This document shows positions 27,229-37,443 of a stretch of DNA of 64,000 bases, in pieces. Source of the DNA: Campylobacter vicugnae (lineage in GTDB: Bacteria > Campylobacterota > Campylobacteria > Campylobacterales > Campylobacteraceae). The stretch lies in assembly GCF_002139875.1 (NCBI RefSeq), contig NZ_CP018793.1:744001-808000 (forward strand), written 5' to 3'. A program made the position numbers and the translations under genes. The notes beneath the pieces are model-generated. The model made no database searches, was not told where the DNA came from, and saw only the letters and a list, made by a program, of their open reading frames with translations. How positions within the stretch are numbered: position 1 is the stretch's first letter; each line of letters opens with the position of its first letter.

Positions 27229-29319
27229 ATGGAAAATAGGGATATATTTATAAATCGTGAGCTATCTTGGCTTAGATTTAATTCTAGAGTTTTAGCACAA
27301 TGCGGAAAAGATCTTCCACTACTTGAAAAACTTAAATTTATAGCTATATATTGTACAAATTTAGATGAATTTTATATGATTAGAATAGCTGGACTTAAAC
27401 AGTTATTTGCTGCTGGTATCATAGTAAGTGGTAGCGATGAGATGACTCCACTAGATCAACTAAGAGAGATTAGAAAATATCTAAAAGATGAACAAGAGAT
27501 ATTAGAAGCCTATTATAAAGATACAGTTAGCAAGCTTGCTCATCATGGTTTATATATCCAAAATTATGAGGAATTAAACGATGAAATCAAGGCTAGGGCA
27601 GATGAGTATTTCTTCTCAAATATTTTACCAGTTATTGTCCCTATTGCCGTAGATCCCACTCATCCATTTCCACATCTTAATAACCTTAGCTTTGCTTTAG
27701 CTGTTAAACTTTGCGATGATGCTCATCCTGAGATTGTTAAATTTGGAATGATTAGAATTAGCCGTGTATTGCCTAGATTTTATTATGCCGGTGATGGAGT
27801 TTATGTGCCTATTGAGAGCATTGTGCATAGACACGCAGCTGAAATTTTCCCAGGATATAGACTACTTAGTAGCTGCGCATTTAGGGTTACTAGAAATGCC
27901 GATATGGTTATAGAAGAAGAGGAGGCTGATGACTTTATGCTCATTTTAGAGCAGGGCTTAAAACTTCGTAGAAAAGGTGCATTTGTAAGACTTCAAATAG
28001 ATTCTGGATGTGATCCTGAGATTTTAGACTTTTTGAATTTGCATATGAAAATATTCTATAAAGATATTTATGAATATAGTATTCCGCTCACCCTTGGTGC
28101 GTTATGGCAGATTATAGGTGATAAGGAGTTTTCACATCTTTTACTTCCACCATATACGCCTAAAACTTTACCACCATTTGGGCAAAATGTCTCTATGTTT
28201 GATGCTATTGATAAAGAAGATGTCTTGCTATTTCACCCATATGAGAGCTTTGATCCAGTTACTCAATTCATCAAAGAAGCTGCCAAAGATCCAAAGGTTA
28301 TATCTATTAGAATGACTCTATATAGAGTAGAGAAAAACTCAGCTATAATTCAATCTTTAATAGATGCAGCAAATGATGGCAAGCAAGTTACAGTAATGGT
28401 TGAATTAAAAGCTAGATTTGATGAAGAAAATAACTTGCACTGGGCAAAAGCATTAGAAAATGCAGGAGCTCATGTAATTTATGGAATTACAGGTTTTAAA
28501 GTTCATGCTAAAGTTAGCCAAGTTATTCGCCAAGTAGGTGATAAATTAAACTTCTATATCCATTTAGGAACTGGAAACTATAATGGTAGTAGTGCAAAAA
28601 TTTATACAGATGTAAGCTATTTTACTTCTAGAGATGATGTAGCCAAAGATACTACTACATTTTTCCATATTTTATCAGGATTTAGTAAAAATCGCAGATT
28701 AAATGAGCTATCAATGTCTCCAATGCAGATTAAAGAGCGAGTAATCGCAATGATCAAAAATGAAGCTAAAATGGGTAGCGAAGGTAGAATTATCGCTAAG
28801 ATGAACGCTCTTGTAGATAGCGATGTAATTAAAGCTTTATATGATGCTAGCAAGGCTGGCGTACAGATAAATTTAATCATTAGAGGCATTTGCTGCTTAC
28901 GACCAGGAGTGCCAGGAATGAGTGAAAATATCAAAGTAAGATCAATTATAGGCAAATATCTTGAGCATGCTAGAATATTTTACTTTAAACATACTAATCC
29001 TAAATTCTATATCAGTAGTGCTGATTGGATGCCAAGAAACTTAGAAAGACGCCTAGAGTTGATGACACCTATTACTGATCCAGTATCTCAAGGCAAATTA
29101 AGCGAAATTTTACGCTTGCAAATTCAAGATAATGAGTTGGCATTTGAGCTAGGAAGTGATGGTGAATATAATAGTGTAGCAAAAGCTCAAAATGAAAAAC
29201 CGATAAATAATCATGAGTTTTTTGAGGGTTATTTAAATAAAATTTTTAAAACAATGAAAAAATCTAGCGACCAAGATAAGGTTCAAATTCTAGCTTCTAA
29301 GCTATTTAAAGAGAGCTAA
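27229..29319 (+). CDS. ppk: Polyphosphate kinase 1
   Basis: 696 residues, normal for PPK1. N-terminal [15 protein letters not shown]; catalytic His426 (the autophosphorylated residue) in FKVHAKVSQ and His580 in [18 protein letters not shown] and YTD are conserved. It makes long-chain polyphosphate from ATP; in Campylobacter polyphosphate supports survival, motility and stress tolerance. AAAAGG precedes the ATG. A short hairpin follows the stop. Confidence 0.96.
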   Translation: MENRDIFINRELSWLRFNSRVLAQCGKDLPLLEKLKFIAIYCTNLDEFYMIRIAGLKQLFAAGIIVSGSDEMTPLDQLREIRKYLKDEQEILEAYYKDTVSKLAHHGLYIQNYEELNDEIKARADEYFFSNILPVIVPIAVDPTHPFPHLNNLSFALAVKLCDDAHPEIVKFGMIRISRVLPRFYYAGDGVYVPIESIVHRHAAEIFPGYRLLSSCAFRVTRNADMVIEEEEADDFMLILEQGLKLRRKGAFVRLQIDSGCDPEILDFLNLHMKIFYKDIYEYSIPLTLGALWQIIGDKEFSHLLLPPYTPKTLPPFGQNVSMFDAIDKEDVLLFHPYESFDPVTQFIKEAAKDPKVISIRMTLYRVEKNSAIIQSLIDAANDGKQVTVMVELKARFDEENNLHWAKALENAGAHVIYGITGFKVHAKVSQVIRQVGDKLNFYIHLGTGNYNGSSAKIYTDVSYFTSRDDVAKDTTTFFHILSGFSKNRRLNELSMSPMQIKERVIAMIKNEAKMGSEGRIIAKMNALVDSDVIKALYDASKAGVQINLIIRGICCLRPGVPGMSENIKVRSIIGKYLEHARIFYFKHTNPKFYISSADWMPRNLERRLELMTPITDPVSQGKLSEILRLQIQDNELAFELGSDGEYNSVAKAQNEKPINNHEFFEGYLNKIFKTMKKSSDQDKVQILASKLFKES

Positions 29320-29323
29320 TAGT

Positions 29324-29339
29324 CCTTGCTTTAGCAAGG
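29324..29339 (+). terminator. Hairpin after ppk
   Basis: CCTTGC (29324-29329) pairs with GCAAGG (29334-29339) around TTTA, five bases past the ppk stop. The following bases are only moderately T-rich, so termination may be partial. Confidence 0.5.
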
Positions 29340-29370
29340 CTATTTCAGCTATTATTTATAAGTTTTTTGT

Positions 29371-29376
29371 TAAAAT
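29371..29376 (+). promoter_or_regulatory. -10 box of the metE leader
   Basis: TAAAAT preceded by a T-rich stretch ending TTGT. Transcription would begin near 29383, giving an unusually long metE leader of about 360 bases with a mini-ORF starting about 30 bases in. Confidence 0.5.
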
Positions 29377-29412
29377 TCGCCAATTTTTAAATTTTTAAGG
29401 ATATAAAATACT

Positions 29413-29454
29413 ATGAGCTGTCCCATGCGTACTTGCTTATCGTGCCATTTCTAA
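29413..29454 (+). CDS. Cys/Met-rich leader peptide upstream of metE
   Basis: A 13-codon ORF reading MSCPMRTCLSCHF then TAA, with AAGGA at 29397-29401. Three of 13 codons are Cys and two are Met, high for a random 13-mer here. It sits near the start of the long non-coding leader of metE, whose product makes methionine, so ribosome stalling on scarce sulfur amino acids could control a downstream hairpin. This is inference; no other sequence was compared. Confidence 0.45.
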   Translation: MSCPMRTCLSCHF

Positions 29455-29743
29455 AGCTTTAAATAGCAAGAATTTCACCTTTTTAGCTAGGCTACAGATC
29501 TCATTTGTCAGTGCTATATCCTATTTGGCTTTTGTGGTTACATTTCCAGTTCATTGCAACTGCGTATTTAAGCGTAAAACCCGTATAGCATTACTAAAAT
29601 TAAAAACATTTTATTTTAGTGATTTTAGTCAATTTTATAGATTTCACGGCTTGCAGCCGCCACTTGTTTTTTTTGAGATGCGTCCTTTTAGAACCAATCA
29701 ATATCTAAATTTAAATTAAAAAACAATTATAAAGGATAAATAT
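29455..29743 (+). promoter_or_regulatory. Rest of the metE 5' leader, with terminator-like hairpin
   Basis: About 290 bases without a convincing gene. A weak hairpin CGGCT-TGC-AGCCG (29647-29659) is followed seven bases later by eight T (29667-29674), the shape of an intrinsic terminator, about 70 bases before the metE ATG. One frame is open from 29417 to 29719 but lacks an ATG and ribosome site and looks accidental. The whole could be an attenuator read by the Cys-rich leader peptide or an unrecognised riboswitch. Confidence 0.4.
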
Positions 29744-32005
29744 ATGTCAAAAAGTTTCGTAACAGGATTTCCTAGAATTGGTGAACAAAGAGAGCTTAAA
29801 TTTGCTCTTGAGAGTTTTTGGGCTGGTAAAACTAGCTTTAGCGAAGTAGAAAAAGTAGCTGCTGAATTAAAAAAACGCCACTGGAACTATCAAATCGATG
29901 CAAAAGTAGATTTAATTAGTGTAAATGATTTTTCATATTATGATTTAATGCTTGATAATATCATAACTTTTGGTGCGATTCCTCCACGCTTTGCTGGACT
30001 TAGCGGTTATGATTTATACTTCTCAATGGCTAGAGGAAATGCAAATAGCGTAGCTATGGAGATGACAAAATGGTTTAATACAAACTACCATTATATAGTT
30101 CCTGAACTTAGCCGTGATGTTAAATTTAATCTAAATAGCAGCAAGATTATTGCTGAATATAAAGAGGCGAAAGAAGCTGGTGTAAAAAATGCAAAAATCA
30201 ATCTAATTGGCCCTATAACTTTCTTAGCTCTTAGCAAAACAACAGATGGTAGCAATGCACTTGATCATCTAGATGCTTTAAGTAGTGAGTATGTTAAGCT
30301 AATTGCTGAGCTTTCAAAACTTGATAATGAGATTATTATTCAAATAGATGAACCAATTTTTGTAACAGATAGAGCAGCTGAGCTAGCTAGCAAAATTGTA
30401 CCGATATATGATTTACTTGCAAGTGTTGCAGATAATGTTAAAATCATATTTATGACATATTTTGAGCATGCAAATGAAGCTGTAGCTCAAGTGGTAAAGA
30501 GTAAAATTTGGGCTATAGGTTTGGATTTTGTCCATGCAGCTTGCCAAGAAGAAGCTCTAAAATTACTATCAAATAGCGATAAAGTGCTTTTTGCTGGATT
30601 GATAGATGGTAGAAATGTATGGGTAAGCAATCTAGATGCTAAAGCTGAAATTGTCAATAAAATCAAAACATTTATCCCGGATGAACGCCTATATATCGGT
30701 ACTTCATGCTCACTTTTACATGTGCCATATACTTTAAAATATGAAGAAAATTTAAGCATAAAAGAGTGGTTAGCATTTGGTGTTGAAAAACTTACAGAAC
30801 TTAAAATTCTAAAAAAATTAGTAAATGGTGGGGAATTTTGTAAAACTGGTAAATGCTTAATAGAGGCTAATCGTGCAGCAATTGCTTCTAGAAAAACATC
30901 TACACTAGTTAATGATGTAAATGTACAAAATAGAGTAAAATCTCTAACTAAATTTGATAGAGATACAGCATATGAAGAGCGTATTAAAATTCAAAAAGAG
31001 ACATTTAATCTACCTGATCTTCCTACTACAACAATTGGTAGCTTCCCTCAAACTCCAGAGCTTCGCCAAGTTCGTAATGCATATAAAAAATCTTTAATTA
31101 CAAAAGAGTCATATGAGAGCGAAATCAAAAAATATATTGATGATTGTATCAAATTCCAAGAAGATTGCGGTCTAGATGTATTAGTTCATGGAGAACCAGA
31201 AAGAAATGATATGGTTGAGTACTTTGGTGAGCAATTAAAAGGCTACGCATTTAGTGCTAATGGTTGGGTTCAAAGCTATGGTAGTCGTTGTGTTAAGCCA
31301 CCACTTCTATTTGGTGATGTAAGCCGCCCAGTACCTATGACAGTTGATTGGATTACATATGCTCAAAGTCGCACATCAAAAATAATGAAAGGTATGCTAA
31401 CAGGCCCTGTAACTATACTTAACTGGAGCTTTGTAAGAGATGATAAACCAAGAAGTGAAATTGCTAAAGAGCTTGCACTTTGTATATATGATGAGATAGA
31501 TGACTTACAAAAAGCTGGTATCAAAATAATTCAAGTTGATGAAGCTGCATTTAAAGAGGGATATCCACTTCGTAAAGAAAATATCCCAGCATATGAAAAA
31601 TTCGCAGTTGATTGCTTTAAACTAAGCGTTTGCGCTGCTAATGCTTCTACTCAAATTCATACTCATATGTGCTATTCTGAATTTAACGATATTATTAAAA
31701 CAATAGAAGCAATGGACGCTGATGTAATTAGTATTGAAACAGCTAGAAGTGGTAATGAACTTCTAAAAATCTTTAAATCTGTAGGCTATAAACAAGAGGT
31801 AGGCCCAGGTGTATATGATATCCACAGCCCGCGTATTCCTACAGTTGAAGAGATTGCTGCACAGATTAATGCCTTATTAGAAGTTTTACCTAAATCTCAA
31901 CTATGGATTAATCCAGATTGTGGGTTAAAAACTCGCAAATGGCCAGAGGTAAAACCAAGCTTAGAAAATATGGTAAAAGCAGTTAAAATCATTCGTATGA
32001 GTTAA
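29744..32005 (+). CDS. metE: Cobalamin-independent methionine synthase
   Basis: 753 residues, the usual two-barrel size. The N-terminal barrel begins FVTGFPRIGEQRELKFALE; the C-terminal barrel carries the zinc ligands (IHTHMCYSEF and the cysteine in NPDCGLKTR) and GSFPQT. It transfers the methyl group of methyltetrahydrofolate to homocysteine. AAAGGATAAA precedes the ATG. It is followed by a UUCG hairpin and metF, which makes its methyl donor. Confidence 0.97.
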   Translation: MSKSFVTGFPRIGEQRELKFALESFWAGKTSFSEVEKVAAELKKRHWNYQIDAKVDLISVNDFSYYDLMLDNIITFGAIPPRFAGLSGYDLYFSMARGNANSVAMEMTKWFNTNYHYIVPELSRDVKFNLNSSKIIAEYKEAKEAGVKNAKINLIGPITFLALSKTTDGSNALDHLDALSSEYVKLIAELSKLDNEIIIQIDEPIFVTDRAAELASKIVPIYDLLASVADNVKIIFMTYFEHANEAVAQVVKSKIWAIGLDFVHAACQEEALKLLSNSDKVLFAGLIDGRNVWVSNLDAKAEIVNKIKTFIPDERLYIGTSCSLLHVPYTLKYEENLSIKEWLAFGVEKLTELKILKKLVNGGEFCKTGKCLIEANRAAIASRKTSTLVNDVNVQNRVKSLTKFDRDTAYEERIKIQKETFNLPDLPTTTIGSFPQTPELRQVRNAYKKSLITKESYESEIKKYIDDCIKFQEDCGLDVLVHGEPERNDMVEYFGEQLKGYAFSANGWVQSYGSRCVKPPLLFGDVSRPVPMTVDWITYAQSRTSKIMKGMLTGPVTILNWSFVRDDKPRSEIAKELALCIYDEIDDLQKAGIKIIQVDEAAFKEGYPLRKENIPAYEKFAVDCFKLSVCAANASTQIHTHMCYSEFNDIIKTIEAMDADVISIETARSGNELLKIFKSVGYKQEVGPGVYDIHSPRIPTVEEIAAQINALLEVLPKSQLWINPDCGLKTRKWPEVKPSLENMVKAVKIIRMS

Positions 32006-32014
32006 TTTATTTAT

Positions 32015-32036
32015 AGAGCTAACTTCGGTTGGCTCT
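32015..32036 (+). terminator. UUCG-loop hairpin between metE and metF
   Basis: A 9-bp stem (32015-32023 with 32028-32036, one G-T pair) closes a C-UUCG-G tetraloop. No T-run follows directly, so it more likely stabilises or ends the metE message partly than blocks metF. Confidence 0.55.
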
Positions 32037-32057
32037 CTTAAGTAAATTTGGAGTCAT

Positions 32058-33008
32058 ATGCTAAAAACTAAAATAAAGCAAGGTAAATCTGGAATTGTTC
32101 TATATGGGCTTACACCGCCTAAGATTAGCTTAAGTCATGATGAGGCTAAAGAGATAGCACTTAGACAGCTTAGTAGGCTTGATGGTATAAAGATAGATGG
32201 TCTTGTAATATACGACCTTCAAGATGAGAGTAATCGCAACTCTAGTAATAGAACATTTGAATTTGTTCGTACAATAAAACCTGAAATTTACGCTAAAGAT
32301 TATCTGCAAAATCGATATGAAGCTGTAATTTATAAGGCTGTAGGCAACTATAATGAGACTGAATTTAAAGAGTTTTTACAAACTCATAGCGATGCAATTA
32401 GTATATTTGTAGGTGCTAGCTCAGCCATAGATACACCAAAACTTAGTCTAAATGATGCATATAAGATGAAAAAAGAGATCGCCAACGATCTAACACTTGG
32501 TGGCATATGTATTCCTGAAAGACACACTAAAAAGCAAGATGAAGATCTAAGAGTAGCATCTAAGCGTGTTAAAGGTTGTGAGTTTTTTATAACTCAAGCT
32601 GTTTATGATATTGAAACAGCTAAGAAATTTTTAGATGATTTTGCCGCCTTAGGAATCAAAAATACTCCAATTATATTCACATTTACACCATGTGGCAATG
32701 AAAAAACATATGAGTTTATGCAGTGGCTTGGTATATCTGTAAGCAATCTATCTAAAAATAGAATTTTTGATAGTGATGATGCACTAGAGAGCTCAGTCAA
32801 GCTTAGTCTTGATATGTTTGAATTTTTGTATAAATATGGCACTGCTAAAGGCGTTAGCGTAGGTGCAAACATAGAGAGCATATCTACTCGCAAGGTAGAG
32901 ATAGATGCATCAATTAGACTACTTAAGGGAATTATCGCAATTGTAGAAAAAAACTCACTAGAAAATACAAAAAGCAAAATTCAAAGTGCTTCTAGATTTG
33001 ATGAATAG
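32058..33008 (+). CDS. metF: Methylenetetrahydrofolate reductase-family protein
   Basis: 316 residues predicted as a TIM barrel. VLYGLTPPK at the N-terminus (FEFFPPK in enterobacterial MetF), YDLQDES, and GGICIPERH match the general MetF layout, but the sequence is far from E. coli MetF and belongs to a divergent branch. It should reduce methylene-THF to methyl-THF, the substrate of MetE just upstream. Gene order and spacing (52 bases with a hairpin) support the joint role. Confidence 0.8.
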   Translation: MLKTKIKQGKSGIVLYGLTPPKISLSHDEAKEIALRQLSRLDGIKIDGLVIYDLQDESNRNSSNRTFEFVRTIKPEIYAKDYLQNRYEAVIYKAVGNYNETEFKEFLQTHSDAISIFVGASSAIDTPKLSLNDAYKMKKEIANDLTLGGICIPERHTKKQDEDLRVASKRVKGCEFFITQAVYDIETAKKFLDDFAALGIKNTPIIFTFTPCGNEKTYEFMQWLGISVSNLSKNRIFDSDDALESSVKLSLDMFEFLYKYGTAKGVSVGANIESISTRKVEIDASIRLLKGIIAIVEKNSLENTKSKIQSASRFDE

Positions 33009-33880
33009 ATATAATAATCAATTTATTTAATACTACCAAAAGAGTAGGGGAGTGAGCAAACCCCCTATCTTGCATATTTTATCTATATCCATAGCTTTTA
33101 AAATAGTAGCAATTATATCTATTTATATGATTTAGCCTGATTAAATCAATACAAACTAACTCTACAATTTTAATTTAATAATCTATTCATATGATAAAAG
33201 TTAATCTACATTTTAATTACATATAATCAGCTTGATTGAATAAATTCAAGCTAACTCTAAAATCACAATCAAACCCAATAGATAAACTCTATATAAATAT
33301 ACAAAAATATATAATGTAAATCCCAATCAAAATAAGAGCAACAATTAAGCTTTAAATCTACAAGATCCATATATCTTAGCAAAAATAAAGCCTAAGCCAA
33401 AACTAAGGCTAAAAATGGATAAAAAGGTAAAATATGAACTATTTTATATATTTTGTATTGAAAACTATAATTTTCAAACTTTTATAAATTATCATATTCC
33501 TATCCTATTATATAGATATTAGATATCTATTTTACCATATTTTGATGGACTTTACCTTTTGTTTGCTAGTAATTTATCCATAAAATTTATAGTAAAATAT
33601 TTTATTTTTTTATATGTATTTTTTTATGTAATATTATATGTAAAATTATATGATACTTTATAATTAAAATTTGGATAATTGCAAGATGATAATATATGGC
33701 CTTAACTAATATGGATTAAAATTAAAAGATCAATTGATATTAAAATATATATTAATATATAAAGTAAAGTTTATACCCTACTTTGCATTTACTATTTATT
33801 ACTTTGATTGGTTATATTGTAATGATAAAAGTATAAAACAAAATATAGTTTGAAAATTATAAATTTAACTAAGCTAGAAT
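33009..33880. other. 872-base non-coding, repeat-rich gap
   Basis: No plausible gene on either strand. It contains a hairpin TAGGGG/CCCCTA (33045-33067), two related stretches starting near 33131 and 33229 that share GATT-AA...CTAACTCTA, a 7-bp palindrome (AGCTTGA/TCAAGCT) in the second, a possible MITE-like element (33415-33581), and an 8-bp palindrome within that. It could hold a small RNA ending at the hairpin at 33867-33891, or be the scar of a lost element. Confidence 0.5.
33415..33581. repeat. Nested inverted repeats, MITE-like
   Basis: Outer arms ATGGATAAA (33415-33423) and its complement (33573-33581), inner arms AAAAGGTAAA (33422-33431) and its complement (33551-33560), enclosing about 120 AT-rich bases. 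No ORF inside. The size and nested ends resemble a miniature inverted-repeat element; copies elsewhere would be needed to prove it. Confidence 0.4.
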
Positions 33881-33891
33881 TTAGCTTAGTT
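33867..33891. terminator. Hairpin at the trmA end, T-run on the plus strand
   Basis: A 10-bp stem (33867-33876 with 33882-33891) with a 5-base loop; T6 follows on the plus strand. The trmA stop codon (33881-33883) lies inside it. On the plus strand it is a textbook terminator for anything transcribed rightward through the preceding gap; on the minus strand it can serve trmA. Confidence 0.65.
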
Positions 33892-34978
33892 TTTTCAATA
33901 TTACTCCACACTCGATGTGATTAGTATGAACGAATTGATCAAAGATTGCAAATTTTACCACTTTATGTGTTTTACTAAGAACTTCAAGATTATCTTTTAG
34001 AGTTAGTGGATTGCATGATATATAAATTATATTATCTATCTTGCTCATAAAATCTAAAACACTATTCTCGCACCCAGCACGAGGTGGATCGACTAATATA
34101 TGGCTAAATCTATAACTATCTAGATCTACACCACGCAATCTCTCAAACTCTCGCTCCTTGGCCATTGCACTCATTATCTCAGCAGCACTTAATCTAGCAA
34201 ATTTGATATTATTTACGCTATTTAATTGGCAATTTTTTAAAGCCATATCAATTGAGCTTTTAGATATCTCAGTAGCTAAAACTTTTTGGAATTTAAAGCT
34301 AATTGGTATTGTAAAATTCCCATGTCCGCAGTATAACTCTATTAAATCCACCCCATCGCTAATACTATTAATAGCCCATGAGATCATCTTTTCATTTACT
34401 TTTTTATTTGGTTGAATAAATGCCGTATCGCTCATAATGTAGTTAAACTCACGCCCATTTATATCTAAAATCTCGTTTATTTTTGTATCGCCAAATTCTA
34501 GCTTTACTCCCCTACTCCTAGCTATTAGACCTATTTTTAGCTTAGATTGTATATTGGCTAAATTATCTTTAATGCTATTTACATCTTTATGATATAAAAG
34601 CGTTACTATAAGGCTTTTGGCTGAGCTGATAAACTCCACGCCAAATAATCGCTCTACTAGAGCCCTATCTTCTTTTATGGTTTTTAGAAGTTCTGGCATT
34701 ATATTTGATATCTTAGTATCTACTATTTGGCAGCTTTGTATCGGTAATTTCGTATTTTGATGACTACGCATACAGTAGCTTATATCATCATTTTCATGCC
34801 AAATGCCAAATTCAGCCCTAGAGCGAAATCCACTCTCATCTGAGTCAAAAAACTCAAATTCTCCACTCCAAAACTTACTAAAAAGCTCCCTTATCTTAGC
34901 TATTTTAAGCTGCTTTTGCTCACTATAGCTAAGAGTCAAAACACAACTTCCACAATCTTCTAAATACCTACAATCCAC
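33881..34978 (-). CDS. trmA: tRNA (uracil-5-)-methyltransferase
   Basis: 365 residues. N-terminal [10 protein letters not shown] cysteine cluster, SAM motif [16 protein letters not shown], catalytic cysteine in YISCNPLTL and the C-terminal base [11 protein letters not shown]. It makes ribothymidine at position 54 of tRNA. It is 9 bases downstream of the SDR gene in a three-gene minus-strand group. Confidence 0.93.
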   Translation of the reverse strand: MDCRYLEDCGSCVLTLSYSEQKQLKIAKIRELFSKFWSGEFEFFDSDESGFRSRAEFGIWHENDDISYCMRSHQNTKLPIQSCQIVDTKISNIMPELLKTIKEDRALVERLFGVEFISSAKSLIVTLLYHKDVNSIKDNLANIQSKLKIGLIARSRGVKLEFGDTKINEILDINGREFNYIMSDTAFIQPNKKVNEKMISWAINSISDGVDLIELYCGHGNFTIPISFKFQKVLATEISKSSIDMALKNCQLNSVNNIKFARLSAAEIMSAMAKEREFERLRGVDLDSYRFSHILVDPPRAGCENSVLDFMSKIDNIIYISCNPLTLKDNLEVLSKTHKVVKFAIFDQFVHTNHIECGVILKKLS

Positions 34979-34987
34979 GCTTATACC

Positions 34988-35734
34988 CTACTCTTTTTCA
35001 AAGAAAAATCCAGCCCAACTTTGTGTAGTTGGCATAACTTCAAGGCTATTGATATTTACATGTTTTGGTAAATTTATACAATCAAGCACAATCTTAGCTA
35101 TATCATCAGCTTCAAGGTAGCTTGTCCCATCATATACAGCATTGCTTTTTTGCTCATCGCCTTTATAACGAACAAGGCTAAACTCAGTCTTAGCAATTCC
35201 AGGAGCTATCTCAGTAACTCTAATATTATCACCCTTAAGGTCATTTCTAAGATTAAAGCTAAACTGCTTTACAAAGGCCTTTGTCGCACCATATACATTT
35301 CCACCAGGATATGGCCACTGACCAGCTACAGAACCAAGATTAAATATATATCCACTTTTTCTTTTAGTCATAATAGGCAAAACCGCCTTTGTAGTATATA
35401 AAAGCCCCTTGATATTTGTATCTATCATAGTTTCAAAATCATCTAAACTAGCCTCATTTACACGCTCAAGCCCAAGAGCTAGCCCAGCATTATTAATCAA
35501 AATTTCAATATCTCTAAACTCACTTGGAAGACTCTCTACGGCATTAAATACTGCTTTTTTATCCCTTATATCACAAGCTATTATATGCGTATTTTTTAGC
35601 TCATTTGCTAAAGCCTCAAGTCTATCTTGACGGCGACCAAGTAGTATTAGCTTATAGCCATCTTTTGATAATATTCTAGCCATCGCTTCGCCAAAGCCAG
35701 ATGTAGCCCCAGTTATAAAAGCTGTATTTTTCAT
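34988..35734 (-). CDS. Short-chain dehydrogenase (YdfG-like)
   Basis: 248 residues. Rossmann motif ITGATSGFGEAMA, arginines in GRRQDRLE that favour NADP, NNAG, catalytic Ser in LGSVAG and YGATK (Tyr-x-x-x-Lys). It resembles YdfG-type 3-hydroxy acid dehydrogenases that oxidise serine/threonine-like hydroxy acids; the substrate is not certain. Nine bases separate it from each neighbour. Confidence 0.88.
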   Translation of the reverse strand: MKNTAFITGATSGFGEAMARILSKDGYKLILLGRRQDRLEALANELKNTHIIACDIRDKKAVFNAVESLPSEFRDIEILINNAGLALGLERVNEASLDDFETMIDTNIKGLLYTTKAVLPIMTKRKSGYIFNLGSVAGQWPYPGGNVYGATKAFVKQFSFNLRNDLKGDNIRVTEIAPGIAKTEFSLVRYKGDEQKSNAVYDGTSYLEADDIAKIVLDCINLPKHVNINSLEVMPTTQSWAGFFFEKE

Positions 35735-35743
35735 CTTTAATCC

Positions 35744-37165
35744 TTAAATTTTATCATTTTGCGGGATAAATAGTTGATAGCTATCACCCAAAATATAGTG
35801 CAAACGATTAATATCTTTAGAAAAAATCGCCCCAAATTTACTATCCATAATCTTGCTACTAAAGCTTAAAAACTGCAATATATTCTCATTATTTTTAAGC
35901 TTTATTAGTGGATTTGTGCCATCATTTACGATATTTACCTTTTTATCAAAGATTTTTGATAAGCTCTCAAAATGCTCCCTTAGCTCTTTACTATCATCAT
36001 CAAATTTGTTATCAAAATGGTAAAAATCTATACTAAAATCAAGCTGCTTACAGCAATCCATAATTACACTAGAGTTGCTCTCAGCATCGGTTTTATCGCC
36101 TAAAATTACACCTTTTTTAACGCTATTTAACCCGCTTGTTCCGATTTTTAATACTGGAACTTTTAAAGCCTCATAGCCCTTTTTATATAGATTAAATGCT
36201 GTACCATTAGTAACTACTAGACCGATATCAAGCTCATTCATTTTAGATTTTTGGATAGATATTGTAGTGCTAAAGTAGTCAATTTTGATAAAGATACTAT
36301 CTGATCTAAGCTCTTTAATATCGCTAAAAATTTTACTAAGAGTTGGATTTACTACCTTTATATATAGCTTTTTGCTATTTAGTTTTTTATGTAGTTCTAG
36401 GGTATCGCTTAGTAATCTTTCTATCTCATTATCGCTCATTAGCTTCATATCTAAGGCTAGATAGATATTATTACCAAATGGATTTGGGAATTGACCAGGC
36501 TCTTTTTTAATCGCACGGAATACATTTTCTAAAATTCTAGGCTCTCCAACTACTAGTAAAGTATCATTTGGTAAGATTAGCGTACTAGGCGTAGCTATTG
36601 TATAACCTCCATTGCGATATATCATAGCAATTTTCCAGCGTTTTTTACGGATATTACCTACATGGCGATAAGCGTAGCTACTACCATGAGGCACTTGTAT
36701 CTCCATAATCTCCCCTAGCCCAAGGCCGATATTATCAGCAATTACTGGCGCATCAGGCAAAAAATCCATAAATCTAGAGCTTAAAATCTTTCTAGCATCT
36801 ATAATTGATATTAGATTATCAGATCCTAGATATCTATCCATTCCCCACAGATCCATCACATCGATCTCTAAATTTGGATAAATTTGACGCAGATTATCGC
36901 ATACGCATCTTATATCAAATTCATTTTGCATTATTATCATAGCTTGTTCAAATTCGCTATTTAGATGAATTTTTAACTTTCCAAGGCTAGTTGGGTCAAA
37001 ACTATAAAATATAAAATTTTCAAAATTCACATCCCAGCTAGGTAGTGTCTCTTCGTTATATGTTATTATCGTGTAGTTATGCAGGGCGTTATTTTTACTA
37101 TTAAATAGTCTCTCAAGGAAGTTTTTAGCCAAATTTCCATCTGCAATAATCAAAATATTCTTCAT
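35744..37165 (-). CDS. TrkA-like nucleotide-binding/K+-channel regulatory protein
   Basis: 473 residues. An N-terminal Rossmann-like start (ILIIADGNLAKNFLERLF) and a TrkA-C domain at about 150-220 (GEIMEIQVPHGSSYAY...LPNDTLLVVGE). The C-terminal half looks like a second ligand-binding region, with VLKIGTSGLNSVKKGVILGD. It matches the COG3400-type protein of Campylobacter, cytosolic and without membrane segments, likely gating a potassium channel or transporter. First gene of the group with the SDR and trmA. Confidence 0.7.
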   Translation of the reverse strand: MKNILIIADGNLAKNFLERLFNSKNNALHNYTIITYNEETLPSWDVNFENFIFYSFDPTSLGKLKIHLNSEFEQAMIIMQNEFDIRCVCDNLRQIYPNLEIDVMDLWGMDRYLGSDNLISIIDARKILSSRFMDFLPDAPVIADNIGLGLGEIMEIQVPHGSSYAYRHVGNIRKKRWKIAMIYRNGGYTIATPSTLILPNDTLLVVGEPRILENVFRAIKKEPGQFPNPFGNNIYLALDMKLMSDNEIERLLSDTLELHKKLNSKKLYIKVVNPTLSKIFSDIKELRSDSIFIKIDYFSTTISIQKSKMNELDIGLVVTNGTAFNLYKKGYEALKVPVLKIGTSGLNSVKKGVILGDKTDAESNSSVIMDCCKQLDFSIDFYHFDNKFDDDSKELREHFESLSKIFDKKVNIVNDGTNPLIKLKNNENILQFLSFSSKIMDSKFGAIFSKDINRLHYILGDSYQLFIPQNDKI

Positions 37166-37227
37166 ACACTCTCCAAAAAACAGCTATTTTATCATAAATG
37201 AAATTTGAAATAGATAAAATGTGGATT

Positions 37228-37443
37228 TTAAATATCTGTACCTAACTCGTTACTAATTCTATCTAATATAGCAAATATCTCTTCAATTTTTGAAACTATT
37301 CTTTGTTGTTCTGCGAGAGAAGGAAGAGGAATTAAACAATCCGAAATCATTTCTAGCGTAAGATTTGGAATAGATGTTACTTTAGTTTTTGATAAAAGAT
37401 TAGAATTTATAAAAGGACTTTCAATCGCATATTTTGGTACAAA
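37228..37443 (-). pseudogene. Remnant of a type I restriction specificity subunit (hsdS)
   Basis: The minus strand is open for 71 codons and reads IPLPSLAEQQRIVSKIEEI followed by FAILDRI, the conserved end of an HsdS half-subunit (the helix linking target-recognition domains). A TAG precedes it and no start or N-terminal domain remains. HsdR and HsdM are absent. It is the scar of a lost type I restriction-modification locus. Its upstream edge coincides with a 10-bp inverted repeat. Confidence 0.85.

Noticed and set aside
29417-29719. A 100-codon open frame across the metE leader
   Set aside because: No ATG and no ribosome site; the sequence lacks any familiar pattern. A TTG start at 29525 is also without a ribosome site.
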